From: Stichopus chloronotus
Lineage: Eukaryota; Echinodermata; Holothuroidea; Aspidochirotida; Stichopodidae
DNA length: 64,000 bases
Assembly (NCBI GenBank): GCA_021234535.1
Contig: CM037832.1
Location: forward strand, 4,871,135-4,935,134
Direction of reading: 5' to 3'
Part shown: piece after piece, positions 31,836 through 43,470 of the stretch
Layout of the letters: each line of letters starts with the position of its first letter
Position numbering within the stretch: position 1 is the first letter of the stretch
Program-made: the position numbers and the translations under genes
The notes under the pieces: model-generated
What the model was told of the DNA's origin: nothing
The model's input: only the letters and a program-made list of their open reading frames with translations
Database searches by the model: none

Positions 31836-34670
31836 GCGCACACTTGCACTGTTGTGATGCTTGTTATCTACAAGTAGTTGAAGTGGTTTACCACCTTGTC
31901 TGCAGACATTTCTCATATTTGATTAAGGCCATTTGGGTCAACAAGTATCAATTTTTGTGAAATCCATGGTCATATGGAATTTTCAATACAGGAGACCCTG
32001 ACATATCTCGTATTTAGCCTATAGGTGTGCATGTTGAGTGCATGCTACTCATCAGTCACCAACATAGGTCAGCAGATGTCATGGTATGTATAGTGGTTAT
32101 GTTACTTAATTGGTGACATGATAGTCATTACTGATGGAATATCACAGACCATGTGACACATCCTCATGTTATGATGTCAGATTCAGAAAAAAAAAAAAAA
32201 TGTTCATAATTGCATCATCAAAAACCACAACTTGCATTTGTGCATTCTATTTATGCAGCTAGGAGTGCCCCATCGCCTGAGCCTGTCAGAACGTGTGGGA
32301 TCATTTGCAGTACATGATTGTATGTGACAAAGTCTATACCTTACAGATCTGCAGAGAGTGTATTATTTGAAAACTTCTAGCAATCCTTACCTGAGCGAAG
32401 ACATTTGTGGCTAATGCAAGAAACCAGTCATTACCCTGTGAGAATTTTTGTTTGAAATGCCAATTGAAAAATTCAATCAGAAGTTCTTAACTTTCAGCTA
32501 GTTTTCAATTCTCTTCATCTCACTATTAATCCAATGGACGTGCATGCCTTGCGCTTCCCATGTGGGGATGCATTTCCTATTCAGTGACTTAATTTAAAAA
32601 CAAAGGTAACCCCCTTTTCTGATCAATATATCCACACCTATCAGTAATTGATCTTTTTTCTTTTGCAAATTAAGTGTATAATTAATTAAATGTTCCTAGA
32701 GTGTTAATGTCCCTATTTTCAAGTTTGGAAGTCTATGATGGTTTATACCATTGCCCATAAGTAGCTGTATTTTTTTTTTCTTTTTCATGGATTAGGAAGG
32801 CCTACATTGAAATGCAGGAAATTAACTTTGAGTGTAAACGGTTTCATTTACTTTCTGATGAGTAATGACAATAATGTTGGAAGAAACAGGTGAATTCCTT
32901 TTCAAATACCCCCCCTCACCCGCACTCGTCTGCTGCCCTCCCCTACCTTCTCATTTATTGTACGTAATACTTCTTCTGGTATGGAATAGTTTACTTAATG
33001 TGCACCTGTAGCACATGATCAGATCAGGTATGGGAAAGAACTCTTTCACTTCGTTTTGGAATGGAGCTCATAAACTTCAATCATACAGACCTAAACATTA
33101 ACACTCCTAACAGTGGACAAGTGCTTTGGATGCTGGTAATGAACTGTCATAATGGTAAAATGATCACCTTTAACTGCAAATTACTGACCTAATGCCATAC
33201 AGCATTCTTTGTGTTAAAGCCATTTGGTGCATCATAATTTTGCTAGTACACACATGTGCTCTTGAAGTGAAAATATATTGGCAGGCAAGCATAAGTGTCA
33301 AAATGTGTATGTTGAAGTATATATAGTGCCTCTCATTGGCCGAAATGGATCATATGGTTGTAAAATCACCTCTTATTACAAAGTAGTTTGCCATGCAGCA
33401 ATCATTCCTTATAAAGCTTTTAGTGCAGTTTCATTAGAATATATGGCAGCCTTGATGTGATCTTTAGTGCCATTCATTCTCTGACATGCCTCACTGTGGT
33501 AAATTACTGAAGAAACTTTTTTTGACATGAATATAATCTCAGATTATATCAAACAATTAAGCCTTGTCTGCAGATGTACCGCATAAATCAAAATAACAGT
33601 CAGAATGAGCTCTTGAACTGGACCGAATTAATCATCACCCCTCAGGTTGAATTTCCTAACATTTGGGTAACAAAGATACAAACTAGCTGAAAGTTCTGCA
33701 GCAAATTGTCTTTTCTTTTTAAATGCCACTTTCTTTCCTCTAGAGGTTTCTGTCTGTGACACAGTTATCACCTTTGTATGTCAATCATTTCTATAGTTAA
33801 CCTGCTTCACCAGCCCTCTGTTGGTGAATTGATGACCCAGCTCAGTCATCCCCTCTATCCCAGAGTTCAATGAAAAGAGAGCTCAAAAGGGAGAAAAAAA
33901 AAAAAAAGGTTGGAAATAATTTGTAACACCTGCCAAGGTGGTAACTTGATTTTCAAAATGTATTTATCCATATAGTTAGATGACCTTACCTACACCATTT
34001 GGTAAGGGCACAGGTGGGGAAGGGATGTTTACATATACTTATCATACCTAAACATGTATTAGTTGTGCTTCAACTGAGTGAAAAGCACACATGTTGCTAG
34101 AATTTGTTTATGGAAATCTGGGAACATCCACATCTGTGGTGGTTTTTGGTTCAACTCTGTTCCTGTGTAGTAATCGCTGTGCCGTGCTGGGATATGTCAG
34201 TGCACAGCAAAGGTGCCTGGAGGATGGGAGTGAAAGTGTGTACACAGGTGTTAGCTTACGCAGCAGTCTGACGTCGGCAAGTGTATTCACTTCGGTATGC
34301 GTACATGCTCTAGTGTAATTATTATTACTAGAGAGCAAGGTGTAAAATTGTGCAGGGTTTTATTGTATACTCTGTGAGTTAATGGTTCATGTTGGTAAAC
34401 AGTTTCCATAATGGATTATAAGCAAGTACACAATAAAGCATCTTATGGAGAGGGCTGGGTGTGGTTGAGGTTAAGGGTGTAGACCTGTATCAAATGGGTG
34501 TTCTTAGTACAAATCACAGTGACAGGTCCTTACTTATTAAGGTGATATATGCCTCCTTAGGGTGTCCTCTTGAAAGATCTACCACATATTCCCTGCTAAT
34601 AGCTTTAAGAGAAAAGCTAGGAAAGTGTCCATGGTAGTATCTCAGTATCATAATGCATGCCCCTTTAATG
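31836..34670. other. Unique non-coding sequence
   Basis: No supportable gene. An A run at 32190-32202, C-rich tract at about 32908-32945, A run at about 33894-33906. Frames of up to 82 codons lack recognisable content. Confidence 0.45.
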
Positions 34671-34672
34671 CT

Positions 34673-35068
34673 TAAACATTTGTTTTGCTGTCTTAGTCAG
34701 AGGAAGAGGAGGTTGGGGGGGGTTGTGTATCTTGCATATCAATAGTGATTGACAGTTAAGGAGTTCTTCTTTCTACTTAGGGTTTGGACAAAAGCACAAT
34801 CTTGCAAACTGAAAAAAGCACCACAGTTTTGGAGAAAAATGCAATATAGCATGATCGTAAATTGCAAAAGGATTTGTTTTGCTATCTTAGTCAGAGGAAG
34901 GGGAGGTTGGGAGGGGGGTCGTGTATCTTGCATATCAATAGTGATTGACAGTTAAGGAGTTCTTCTTTCTACTTTAGGGTTTGGACAAAGGCACAATCTT
35001 GCAAACTGAAAAAAGCACCACAGTTTTGGAGAAAAACCCAAAATAGCATGATCGTAAATTGCAAAAGC
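34673..35068 (+). repeat. 194 bp tandem duplication, two nearly identical units
   Basis: Unit 1 starts TGTTTTGCTGTCTTAGTCAG at 34681 and unit 2 starts TGTTTTGCTATCTTAGTCAG at 34875. They agree at all but a handful of positions up to ATCGTAAATTGCAAAAG. High identity implies a recent duplication. Overlapping frames of 64-74 codons in both directions come from the duplication. A C run follows at about 35083-35097. Confidence 0.93.
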
Positions 35069-36185
35069 GCAGTCACATGACATGCCCCCCCCCCCCCGAA
35101 CCTGTAGGTCATTTGCCTGACTTACAACACCATTCTTGGAAATTGTCAATGGCAGTGAAATAGCAACTGGTTTCACACACCATTAAGTGACTATCTTCCT
35201 TGCCGCTCATCTGTCAGTGGGTGATAATACAGCTAGCTGCACATGATCTGTAAATTGCTTATCAATCCTGGCATGTTTTTATGAACCGGCACAGCTGCAT
35301 GTCTTGAGAGGCTACCTGTTTTGTTGCTCTGCGAAATGCTTTAGTTTGCTGTCGTATTTCTGAAAACAACAGTAAAAATCACCCAAATTGGACCTACGTT
35401 GAACCCAGAACTATCCAAGCAGGAAAATGAAATGGAAAGAAGTAAAATCTCCCAAAACCGGTGGGTTTATAGCAGAAAATAAAAAATGTAACAGAAAAAT
35501 GTAACAAAGCAATCTCCCTCACTCAAAATGCCCATATTTTAAATCTTGCTTACACAACATTACAGTTGGAATAGCATTCCTGAATGCCAAGATTTATTTT
35601 TATATTTAACTGTTTATAGAGCATAAACGTTAAAATGTATACGTATAAATATAATTCTGTAATTTATATGCTTGATACCAGCATTTTCTAGAAGCCTATC
35701 TACTGTGAACAGGGTCTTCCTTAGGTTCACCAGCATTGACACATGATGACTGAAATCGGTCCAATTATGTAATGTACACCCCACTATCCTGTAAGACGCA
35801 ATATGTGCGCGACACCGGATGTTGACATGACGTGAGTTTAGGCATGATGTCCTGTATGGTGTTTTTATAGGCAGTATACTGCACACAAATGCATAGATGC
35901 GGTTGAAGTCAAATCTTAACCGGTGGCCAGTTACTATGTGAACTCATCACTATATGGGCTAGAGTGATGCAGTTACTCTGCTCCTCGATAACTCAAACGA
36001 TGAAGGATACAGCAATGCTCGTCGAAATTGTCTCTAGAATGTGAAAATAAATAACATTTTAAGTAAAAAGTCAAGACCAACTTGATATAATAAGTCAGTG
36101 GAATCAAGCTAAGGTTCATTAACGCTTGAACCAAGTAGTTATATGAAACTAATGACTTTGGTTGTCTTTGTCATATTTAGTCTAT
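35069..36185. other. Unique non-coding sequence
   Basis: A 90-codon minus-strand frame (35614-35886) covers a patch with some CpG (GTGCGCGACACCGGATG near 35806). No recognisable protein motif is visible, and I leave it uncalled. Confidence 0.4.
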
Positions 36186-36186
36186 A

Positions 36187-36540
36187 TTAAAGGGGAAATA
36201 GGGCGTTTAGAATACACCAACTTGACATACAAAAGAAATAGAGTTAGTCATAGTTAAACCATTCAGTCTCATCAATAAACATCGACCAAAGCTTCATCTC
36301 CTCGTAACATTATGCATGTGATGAGTAATGCACAATGCATCATTCGAATTTTGAAAAGTTTGGGTGAACAAATTAGTGTTGAGCAACATATAACTGAATT
36401 TCTATCAGGGAGAAACTTATTTCTTGAAAAAAAGGCCACTGTCCTTCATTATTCTGAATTATCTATCAATTTGCATCCACAAACATTGGCTTTTAAAATA
36501 TGGATGTTTCCTGTGAAAGAAATGCCCTATTTCCCTTTAA
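36187..36540. mobile_element. TTAA-flanked inverted-repeat element (~350 bp)
   Basis: TTAAAGGGGAAATAGGGCGT at the left end is the inverse of ATGCCCTATTTCCCTTTAA at the right end with one mismatch and one indel. Both ends border a TTAA tetranucleotide (36187-36190 and 36537-36540). TTAA duplications are typical of piggyBac and Kolobok superfamilies. Which one cannot be decided here. The 92-codon frame 36312-36590 runs across it and has no transposase motifs, so the element is non-autonomous. Confidence 0.75.
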
Positions 36541-36544
36541 ATGT

Positions 36545-39410
36545 TAATGTAGATTTAGTAACAAGAACAAGTAATTGCAGTTGTTGTTAAGCGACTACTG
36601 TACATTGTCTCTAGCATCTGGTTTCTCATCTGCAGTATCATCATCTTCCCAGGAGCAGCTCTCTCACCACCATTGTATTTTCTTTGCACACATTGGAAAT
36701 GTGCTCATATCATGGGGGATGCTACCTCCGTACGAAAGATTTTTCGAGAGAAATGGCAGGAAAAATTGTACATGTTTGGCTATGGTTGAAAGGTGCAATT
36801 ACAGGCAATGAAAAACGCAATATGCAATGCAAAAAATGTGACCATGCATTTGTCCTATCCTATATGTATGCACCTTCTTCCGAAATAAATCTCTGGTGAC
36901 ACCTATCAAGGGCTACATCATATTCAGTTTCTCGCAGATTCAGGAATACCGTCCTCTGTCATTGACATACATTTTCAGAAGGAAACTAGCAGGTATATGC
37001 ATAAAGCTGACAATGATAAAATTGACATTTAGGAGTGAACCCATTGTGATGATGGAACATGGTAATCAACTAACTTAAGCAAAACTGTTCAGTGTTTAAT
37101 CAAAACTATCCAAAAATTTCCTGTTCTTTTATACATTTTGCAGACATTTTGTTTTTGAATTAGAATGACAAGTGGGTCAGTATCCAGTTTGACCTACATA
37201 GAAGAGGGATAGCCTTTTATCCAAGGCCACCACAAGCTGATATTGATATTTTGTTTACCTCATAGTTTGTCATCCAATTTTCAGGTGGTTATTGATTGTT
37301 TTGGGGGAGTCATGTAGAGTTTATCTGTAACTGACATTTGTAGCCTCAGTTACTTCCTAGATCACAAAATAAGGAAACTTCAAATGGAGACACCTGTGCT
37401 GACACCTGTTGGCTCATTACCATCTGATTTGCCGACATAAGTTGAATCAGAAGGGCAGAGGCAGAAGGGGGAAAGTTGACTAATGAAAGTTTAAAGTTGA
37501 TTTCCTGCCTTTCTACTACCTGTACTTTGTGGTCACAGACTGCATTTTGGTCTTTCTGTCTATCTGCCTGTTTGCCTTCCAAAGTTGCCAAAAGATATGA
37601 AATCTGTTGGTGTGATATGGATCATTATCAAGATTATGAAAAGGTTATCGAGCAGCAATTTGTATTTGAGACCGGATTCATGCCTGGAATCTGTCTGCAA
37701 TGCGTTGAATAAAGTAACCAAGGAAATTGTCTAGTACTCCCATCTGGGAGCCTATATTGTATATGATGGATGTCATTCCTGCTTTTACTGAGGATTACAT
37801 TATAAAACATTGCGTTATGTAACAACACGCTTTATGTGATTCATTCAGGCATTGGTTCAGTCAGTTCTAAAGGTATGGCCATAGAAGGTCGGGGCATTGA
37901 GGTTCAGATTTCCCCTAAATAATGCGCGACAAACCTCATTATTAAATGTTTCCTGTGAAATTTTTTTCTTTTGTCCACAAACATTGCAGCAATAGAGACC
38001 AAGAGTGGGAGCACTGAATTAGACTTTCCCCCTCTCCACCATCCCATGTCAGCATGGGGGAAGGGGAGCATGATGTGGAGCTATGCCTTTTACCAGTGTC
38101 AATTCTCTTGTAGTACACAGTAGTAAAATATTCCAACAGTCCGTGTACCATATGAGGTCATAGATTTACATTGCTGTCGTGTGAGGCCATAGATTGCTAT
38201 GTCTGCGTCAGCTGGGTTTGGCCAGATTTATAGAAGGCTTGGTATTAAAAGAGGTATTGACTCATATAAAGGTGGAGATGTGACAATTAGATATGACATG
38301 TAAATAAAGAGAATTAACGGAAAGTACTGCCCAAAAATTGATTCAGTGAGGCTACAGGTCAGTCTTGGAGCATGTTTAGCAGCTGTCCTAGTCAGCTGCA
38401 ATGGGCTTGCCCGAAATTTTGGGCCGTTATGTTAGCCAGACCTCTTTCCTTCCATTTTTACACACATATGCATGTGTCATGTAAAGCACTCATAGCTGCC
38501 AAACTGTCGACATGTGAGACCAATTATTTTTTAATGTGGATACATGCCAGGACATATTGCAAACATGTGTGAAAGTTTAGAAAGAGAACAATTAAAACGT
38601 CTCCAGTTCACTCATAGATTGCCAGAATGATAAAGTAGGACATAGCTCATGTTAGACTTCCTTTGAATAACATGTGTGTGATACTGGCTGCAGTAGTCAT
38701 CATCAACAAACAGTGGCGGCAAAGATAACCTGTGTGCAGTGGACCACCGAGACATTTGCCAAGTTTGAGAGATACAGATTTTCCTACATACTTGTTTTCA
38801 GATTATGTTGTGGACCTTTCATATTTAGCTGGAGCTGCCTATTTCACTCATATTTTTGTAATCGGTTAATCTGGTCTTCAGCTGTGACATGTAACTTTCA
38901 TATGTCGCTGACATCAGGTTGGGCAGCATCAGTTACATTTCCTCATATCCTGTCTCCAGATGTTGTTTTTGATCTGCTTGGAGACTCAATGATTGTATTG
39001 CAAACTGTCATGACCTTGTATCTTTTATGCTGCCAGCTGTTGTCCCTGCATGCAGTGGCATCCATATTGGACTGATCACTGACTGGTGACAGCTGGTTTA
39101 AAATACCTTTAATCATGTCTTTCAGTTGTTACATAGGTATGATGGCTACCATGCATTCAACAATTCCCTCCTCCCCCCCCTCTCTTTAGCTTCTTCAATT
39201 CTAATGATTGGGTCTGGCCGTCAACCTCTAGGAGCTGACACACATGCGTCTATTTTTTGGGGTTTTTTTTCTGATGTTCAACTATCAGAAGCCTATGTAG
39301 CTACAAAAATCCTCAAGTACTGCTGATTCCTTGAAACAGGTATTGGTTACCCACCCAGTCCCCATGTTTGTACTCACTCCATCTTGCCCACTCATCTCTA
39401 TACTACACAC
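36545..39410. other. Unique non-coding sequence
   Basis: Contains a 133-codon frame at 38674-39075 that I could not tie to any family. No arrays. An imperfect repetition TGAGG(T/C)CATAGATT lies at about 38152 and 38183. Confidence 0.4.
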
Positions 39411-39417
39411 CCATTCA

Positions 39418-40235
39418 CAGTGGCGGTGCTATGGGGGGGGGGGGGCATGAGGGGGCATTTGCCCCACCAGATTGTTTCCTTGCCTCCCAGTTGCTCTCAC
39501 CCTTCCCAATCAGATCTTGTACTCATCCAAAATTAATTTAATCACAAAACTATGTATTGGCATTGGACTGAATAAGAACAGCTTCCGGGGAATCATGATT
39601 GATAAATGCCTAATTTATGTTACGAAGGCTGCCAGTTTTCATATCATGCCCGTAGCCACTTCAGCAGTAGGCCAGCCTGGTCTGACCAATTTTCTCTGGA
39701 ATGTTTACTGTCCAGCATAAGGGAAGGGCGGGTATAGGTGGTTGTTTTCCTAAATATAGGAATGTCGTTGTTGAATTGAACTATCAAAGAATATTGGTAA
39801 GTACTGCACATTTTTATAGAATAAAGTGACTGGAATGGAAGTTTATGTAGCGTGTGTGTGTGTGTATGTACTCGGTGCACCACGTAAATGTGAAATGGTA
39901 CTCCCAAAGAAAAAAGTTGGGAACCTTGGAGTACGGTCAACCAAAAAATAAATAATATAAAAATAATATACCTCTCTTGGGACTTAATTTTCCACCCAGA
40001 GATATGCTAAAACCTCAGAGCTTCTGGGGGCTTCACCCCCTGGACCCCCACCGGAGCTTTGCCCCTGGACCCCACCAGGGGCCCTACGGCGGGCCCCTGG
40101 ACCCCACCGGCACGGCCTTGCGCTTCACGCTCGGTTTCTTCCCGAGAATTTCTTCTAGGAAAATCTTTGCCCCCCAACATTTTCCTCTGCCCTCAGTTTG
40201 CCCCCCCCAAGTCTGACATTCTGGCGCCACCACTG
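39418..40235. mobile_element. hAT-like non-autonomous element with 8 bp target duplication
   Basis: The left end CAGTGGCGGTGCTATG and the inverse of the right end (CAGTGGTGGCGCCAGA) agree at most positions. The 8 bp before it (CCCATTCA, 39410-39417) and after it (CCCCTTCA, 40236-40243) match at 7 of 8 positions, as expected for a hAT-type insertion. The interior has a G run near the left end and repeated CCCCTGGACCCCACC segments with high GC at 40025-40115. A (GT)n tract lies at about 39850-39866. No transposase domain is visible. A related fragment lies reversed at 26.9-27.3 kb. Confidence 0.8.
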
Positions 40236-40239
40236 CCCC

Positions 40240-40800
40240 TTCACCAGTTCTCTTTTTATAGGTAAAACCTCTTCAACAATCAAGGTTCTGCTGTGTTATG
40301 ATAATCACATCCAGTGGGTAGCTTTGTAAAGTTGCAGCAGGATGTGCCATTATTCCTGCAATATCAAAAGTGCACCAAAAGACTATATTTTGTATAGTTG
40401 TAAAAAGCTGTACAAACTACCATACCATGCTCTATTTGTCCAAATAAAAGCCTTATTTCCTGAAGCAATGCATTTTCGTTGTGGGGTTTTGCATGGAAGT
40501 GCGGCACATTTTCGACAGGGTCTTCATGGCTCTGCTAACTTTTCAGCCGAAAAAAATGAATCATTCTTCTTTCTGGCATAATCAACAATCTAATGAATGA
40601 AGTTGCTCCTGAAAGAAACATATCGTAGATGTTATTTTCCAGATTGGTATCGAAAGGAAGAGAATGATGGAGGATAAATGATAAAGGCTATTTGTTTTCC
40701 TTCAAACAGCACCTCCTGCCTTAATAACACTCAATAAATGAACACTGGCAAAACCTCAGCAGGAAGTTACAATCATGGTTGCTTCACGTTCTTCACCAGA
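40240..40800. other. Unique non-coding sequence
   Basis: Nothing supportable. Confidence 0.45.
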
Positions 40801-40819
40801 TCCCGATGAAGGCCCTTTC

Positions 40820-41135
40820 ACTCTCAGGTGCGATGCAGTGTGATATATGATGCGATGAAAGTGTTGCAGCACTCCGCAATATTTTTGCTTTTACACTACA
40901 GGTGATCTTTTCTTTATCGCTCACGTAAGTTTCCATTGTCCTGTTAATCGCGATTTTACGGGGGGCAATGATTGGTCGATGACAAGATAACATCACTCTG
41001 GTAAATGATAAAAGTTGAAATTGTTTCAACTCCATTTTATCATGTTGCATCGCATTGCGTTGTATCGTGTCTGGTGTGATGTGGTCTAAGTAAGAATTAT
41101 TTCAACTTTATTACACATCATATCACATCTGGTGG
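40820..41135. repeat. Possible decayed inverted-repeat element around a hairpin
   Basis: ATGATAAAAGTTGAAA at 41005-41020 pairs with TTTCAACTCCATTTTATCAT at 41024-41043, apart from a small bulge. Around it, GATGCGATG, GCATCGCATTGCG and TGGTGTGATGTGG motifs recur on both sides. The hairpin is clear, but the outer boundaries are not. Confidence 0.4.
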
Positions 41136-41139
41136 GGGG

Positions 41140-41560
41140 ATGGGCCTTCAGAAGCACCTATCATACATTCCACTTTCCACTTGCATTGATGGAAAAGTCT
41201 TCATTTGTCAAAGTAACTTTCCATACACATGTTCTTGGTATCTCAAACCTCTATGCATTTCCATGAAAATCTGGGTAACTAAAAATACAAACAATACCTT
41301 TACGGACGACAGAAAATGGAGGTAATATTGGTGGAAATTACTTTCAAAACACATGTTGTCTGTCAGTTGCCAATATTGTTCAGCTATAAATTATCTTAGA
41401 TAAAGTGCTGGAACCGGGAGACACAACACAGAGGTGTGTCATGATTTGAACTGAAGGAATTCCTTATTTTACAAATTTTGTATTCCTTGCCAAAAGCAAA
41501 AGAAATCTCTGCGATGGTGTTGTTGCGTGTGTGTATGTGATGCTTGCTTGTAAACATAGA
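41140..41560. other. Unique non-coding sequence
   Basis: Nothing supportable. Confidence 0.4.
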
Positions 41561-41564
41561 ATCT

Positions 41565-42345
41565 TAAGAAGGGTAACCTTGACTATACTCATACAATATG
41601 TATCTCACACTGTGTGTGTAGATATATTCATACTATGTGTCTAGATATACTTGGTGTGTGGGTTGGTCATATTGAGTAGATGATCTCTACTGTTTTTGGT
41701 GGAGGTCAAAGATCATTTGAGGTCACCAGAGGTTAGATAGTGAAAAGTTTGTAAACACTATATAAACACTAAATCTCAAGAAGCATAGCCTTGACTACTG
41801 TCATACTTGGTGTGTGGGTTGTTCATATGAAGTAGATGATCCCTACTATTTTTGGTAGAGGTCAAAAGGTGTTTGAAGACACCAGAGGTCAAAATGTGGA
41901 AACCTTGTAAACACAATATCCAAAGAAGAGTAGTCTTGACTAATGTCATACTTAATATGTAGGTTGGTCTCAGTGAGTAGATGATTCCCATTGGTTTTGG
42001 TGAAGGTCAAAGGTAATCAAGGTCAACAGAGGTCAAACTGTGAAAACCTTTTAAACATGATATCTCAAGAATGGTGATGTTGACTAATCTCTTACTTGGT
42101 GTGGGTGTTTGTTATATTCAGTAGATAATCCCTATTTTTTGTTGCAGATGTCAAATGTCATGTGAGGTCAACAGGGGCTCAAAAATGTGAAAACCTTGTG
42201 AACATGCTATCTCAAGAAGCATAATTTTGACTAATTTCATACTTACTGTATGGGTTGCTCATATTTAGTAGATGATTCGCATTGATTTTGGTGGGGGTCA
42301 AACTTCATTTGAGGTCACCAGAGGTCAAATTGTGAATACATGTAA
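41565..42345 (+). repeat. AGGTCA-bearing ~150 bp repeat array, about 5 units
   Basis: Each unit has a TCTCAAGAAG start, TCATACTTGGTGTGTGGGTT, AGTAGATGATCCCTA, TTTTTGGTGGAGGTCAAA and AGGTCACCAGAGGTCAAAT followed by TGTGAAAACCTTGTAAACA. The tandem DR1-like site is imperfect in every unit here (for example AGGTCAAAGATCA at 41703-41715 and AGGTCAAAGGTAA at 42004-42016), but single AGGTCA half-sites persist, often two or three per unit. It is the same family as the array at 6.8-9.4 kb. Confidence 0.9.
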
Positions 42346-42589
42346 AACTGCTTAGTGCATGCAGTGGTCAAACGTGCTTACTGTAGGCATGCTCAATCTA
42401 GAAGGAGAAGTTGTTTGAATTTTAAAATTGGTATGTACATGTTGTCGTGTGTTCTTCACGAATATTGACAAGGAATCACAAAGTTGTTTGAGGTTCTTGT
42501 TGTCAACAAAATATCCCTGTGGCTTGGATAATGCAGTTTGATTAAGAAAAAAATGGATCTCTCTGCTAGTGTAGCCAAAATTTGTATGG
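42346..42589. other. Unremarkable non-coding sequence
   Basis: Nothing supportable. Confidence 0.4.
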
Positions 42590-42690
42590 TAACTGGGTAT
42601 GAAGTGACCAGAGTTGTTGTACCTATGTATAGTTACTATGTAGGTACAGAATGACCATGCTTGTTGTACCTATTTATAATGAAAGGAATC
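42590..42690 (+). repeat. Outlying units of the 48 bp minisatellite
   Basis: GTTGTACCTATGTATAGTTA and GAATGACCATGCTTGTTGTA recur here as in the main array at 43.0-43.5 kb. About two units, separated from the main array by ~330 bp of unrelated sequence. Confidence 0.65.
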
Positions 42691-43029
42691 TAATGGAAGG
42701 ATTAAATTTGTATTGTTAATTTTTATGTGTATTGTTACTTGAATTTACTTGTATTATCTTGAGCTGTGTTGTCGCTGTAGATTTGTGTTCCACCTGTGTT
42801 GGAGCATGCTTGTACCTTATTAGGCTAAAGTTTGCATTTGTTATGGTAATGAGTTATGCTTGTCTTGGTTTAGTGGTTAGTTGCACTTTGTCGTATTTCA
42901 TTGAGTTTTGATTTAGTCTGTGACTGGAGAGGCATGTAAAATAAATGTTTTCCCTGTGCACGTGAACAATGATGCACATTCGTTAAATTTTTTCTTTGTC
43001 GTCTCATTCCCTGAGACCAACTCGGCCCA
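42691..43029. other. Unique non-coding sequence between two minisatellite parts
   Basis: TG-rich sequence without repeats or frames worth calling. Confidence 0.4.
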
Positions 43030-43470
43030 TATGTTACATAGAGTGATTATCCAGGTGTAGAATGACCATGCTTGTTTTACCTATGTATAGTTACTATCCA
43101 GGTATAGGAATGGTCATGCTTGTTATACCTATGCATAGGTACTATCCTGGTATAGAATGGACATGCGCGTTGTACCTACAATCTTCAATAAAATTGTTGG
43201 GACACTTTCTCGTACGTTGCAAATATAATACTGAATGTTAGGTGAGAGGATAACATGAAACCCCGCTCCCCTTTCCAATGTTGCGCATCAGGAATGAATG
43301 TACACTTTGAACAGTGAATCCTACAGCCAACATTGTACAGGGGAGCAGGGTGTCCCAAGATACTTTGTCCTAGGATTGTAGATGCATAGTGACTATCCAG
43401 GTATAAAGTGGCCATGCTTTGTTGTACCTATATGCATAGTAACTGTCCTGGTACAGTGTAGCTAAGCTTA
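43030..43470 (+). repeat. 48 bp minisatellite split by an inserted element
   Basis: Units contain AGTTACTATCCAGGTATAGA then ATGACCATGCTTGTTGTACCT, about 48 bp. About three units lie before 43176 and two after 43381. The break is caused by the inverted-repeat element at 43176-43381. Confidence 0.85.
43176..43381. mobile_element. TA-flanked inverted-repeat element (~205 bp)
   Basis: The left end CTACAATCTTCAATAAAATT GTTGGGACAC is matched in reverse by the right end (inverse reads CTACAATCCTAGGACAAAGT ATCTTGGGACAC). A second inverted pair lies inside: GCTCCCCTTTCCAATGTT at 43265-43282 and AACATTGTACAGGGGAGC at 43329-43346. The element, if it starts at CAATC, is bordered by TA on both sides inside a minisatellite unit whose intact form has ACCTATGCAT. 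A TA duplication fits Tc1/mariner-type transposition. No coding capacity. Confidence 0.8.

Noticed and set aside
38674..39075. 133-codon plus-strand frame
   Set aside because: No recognisable domain, ordinary local composition and no splice or promoter context. It is within what chance gives in 64 kb.
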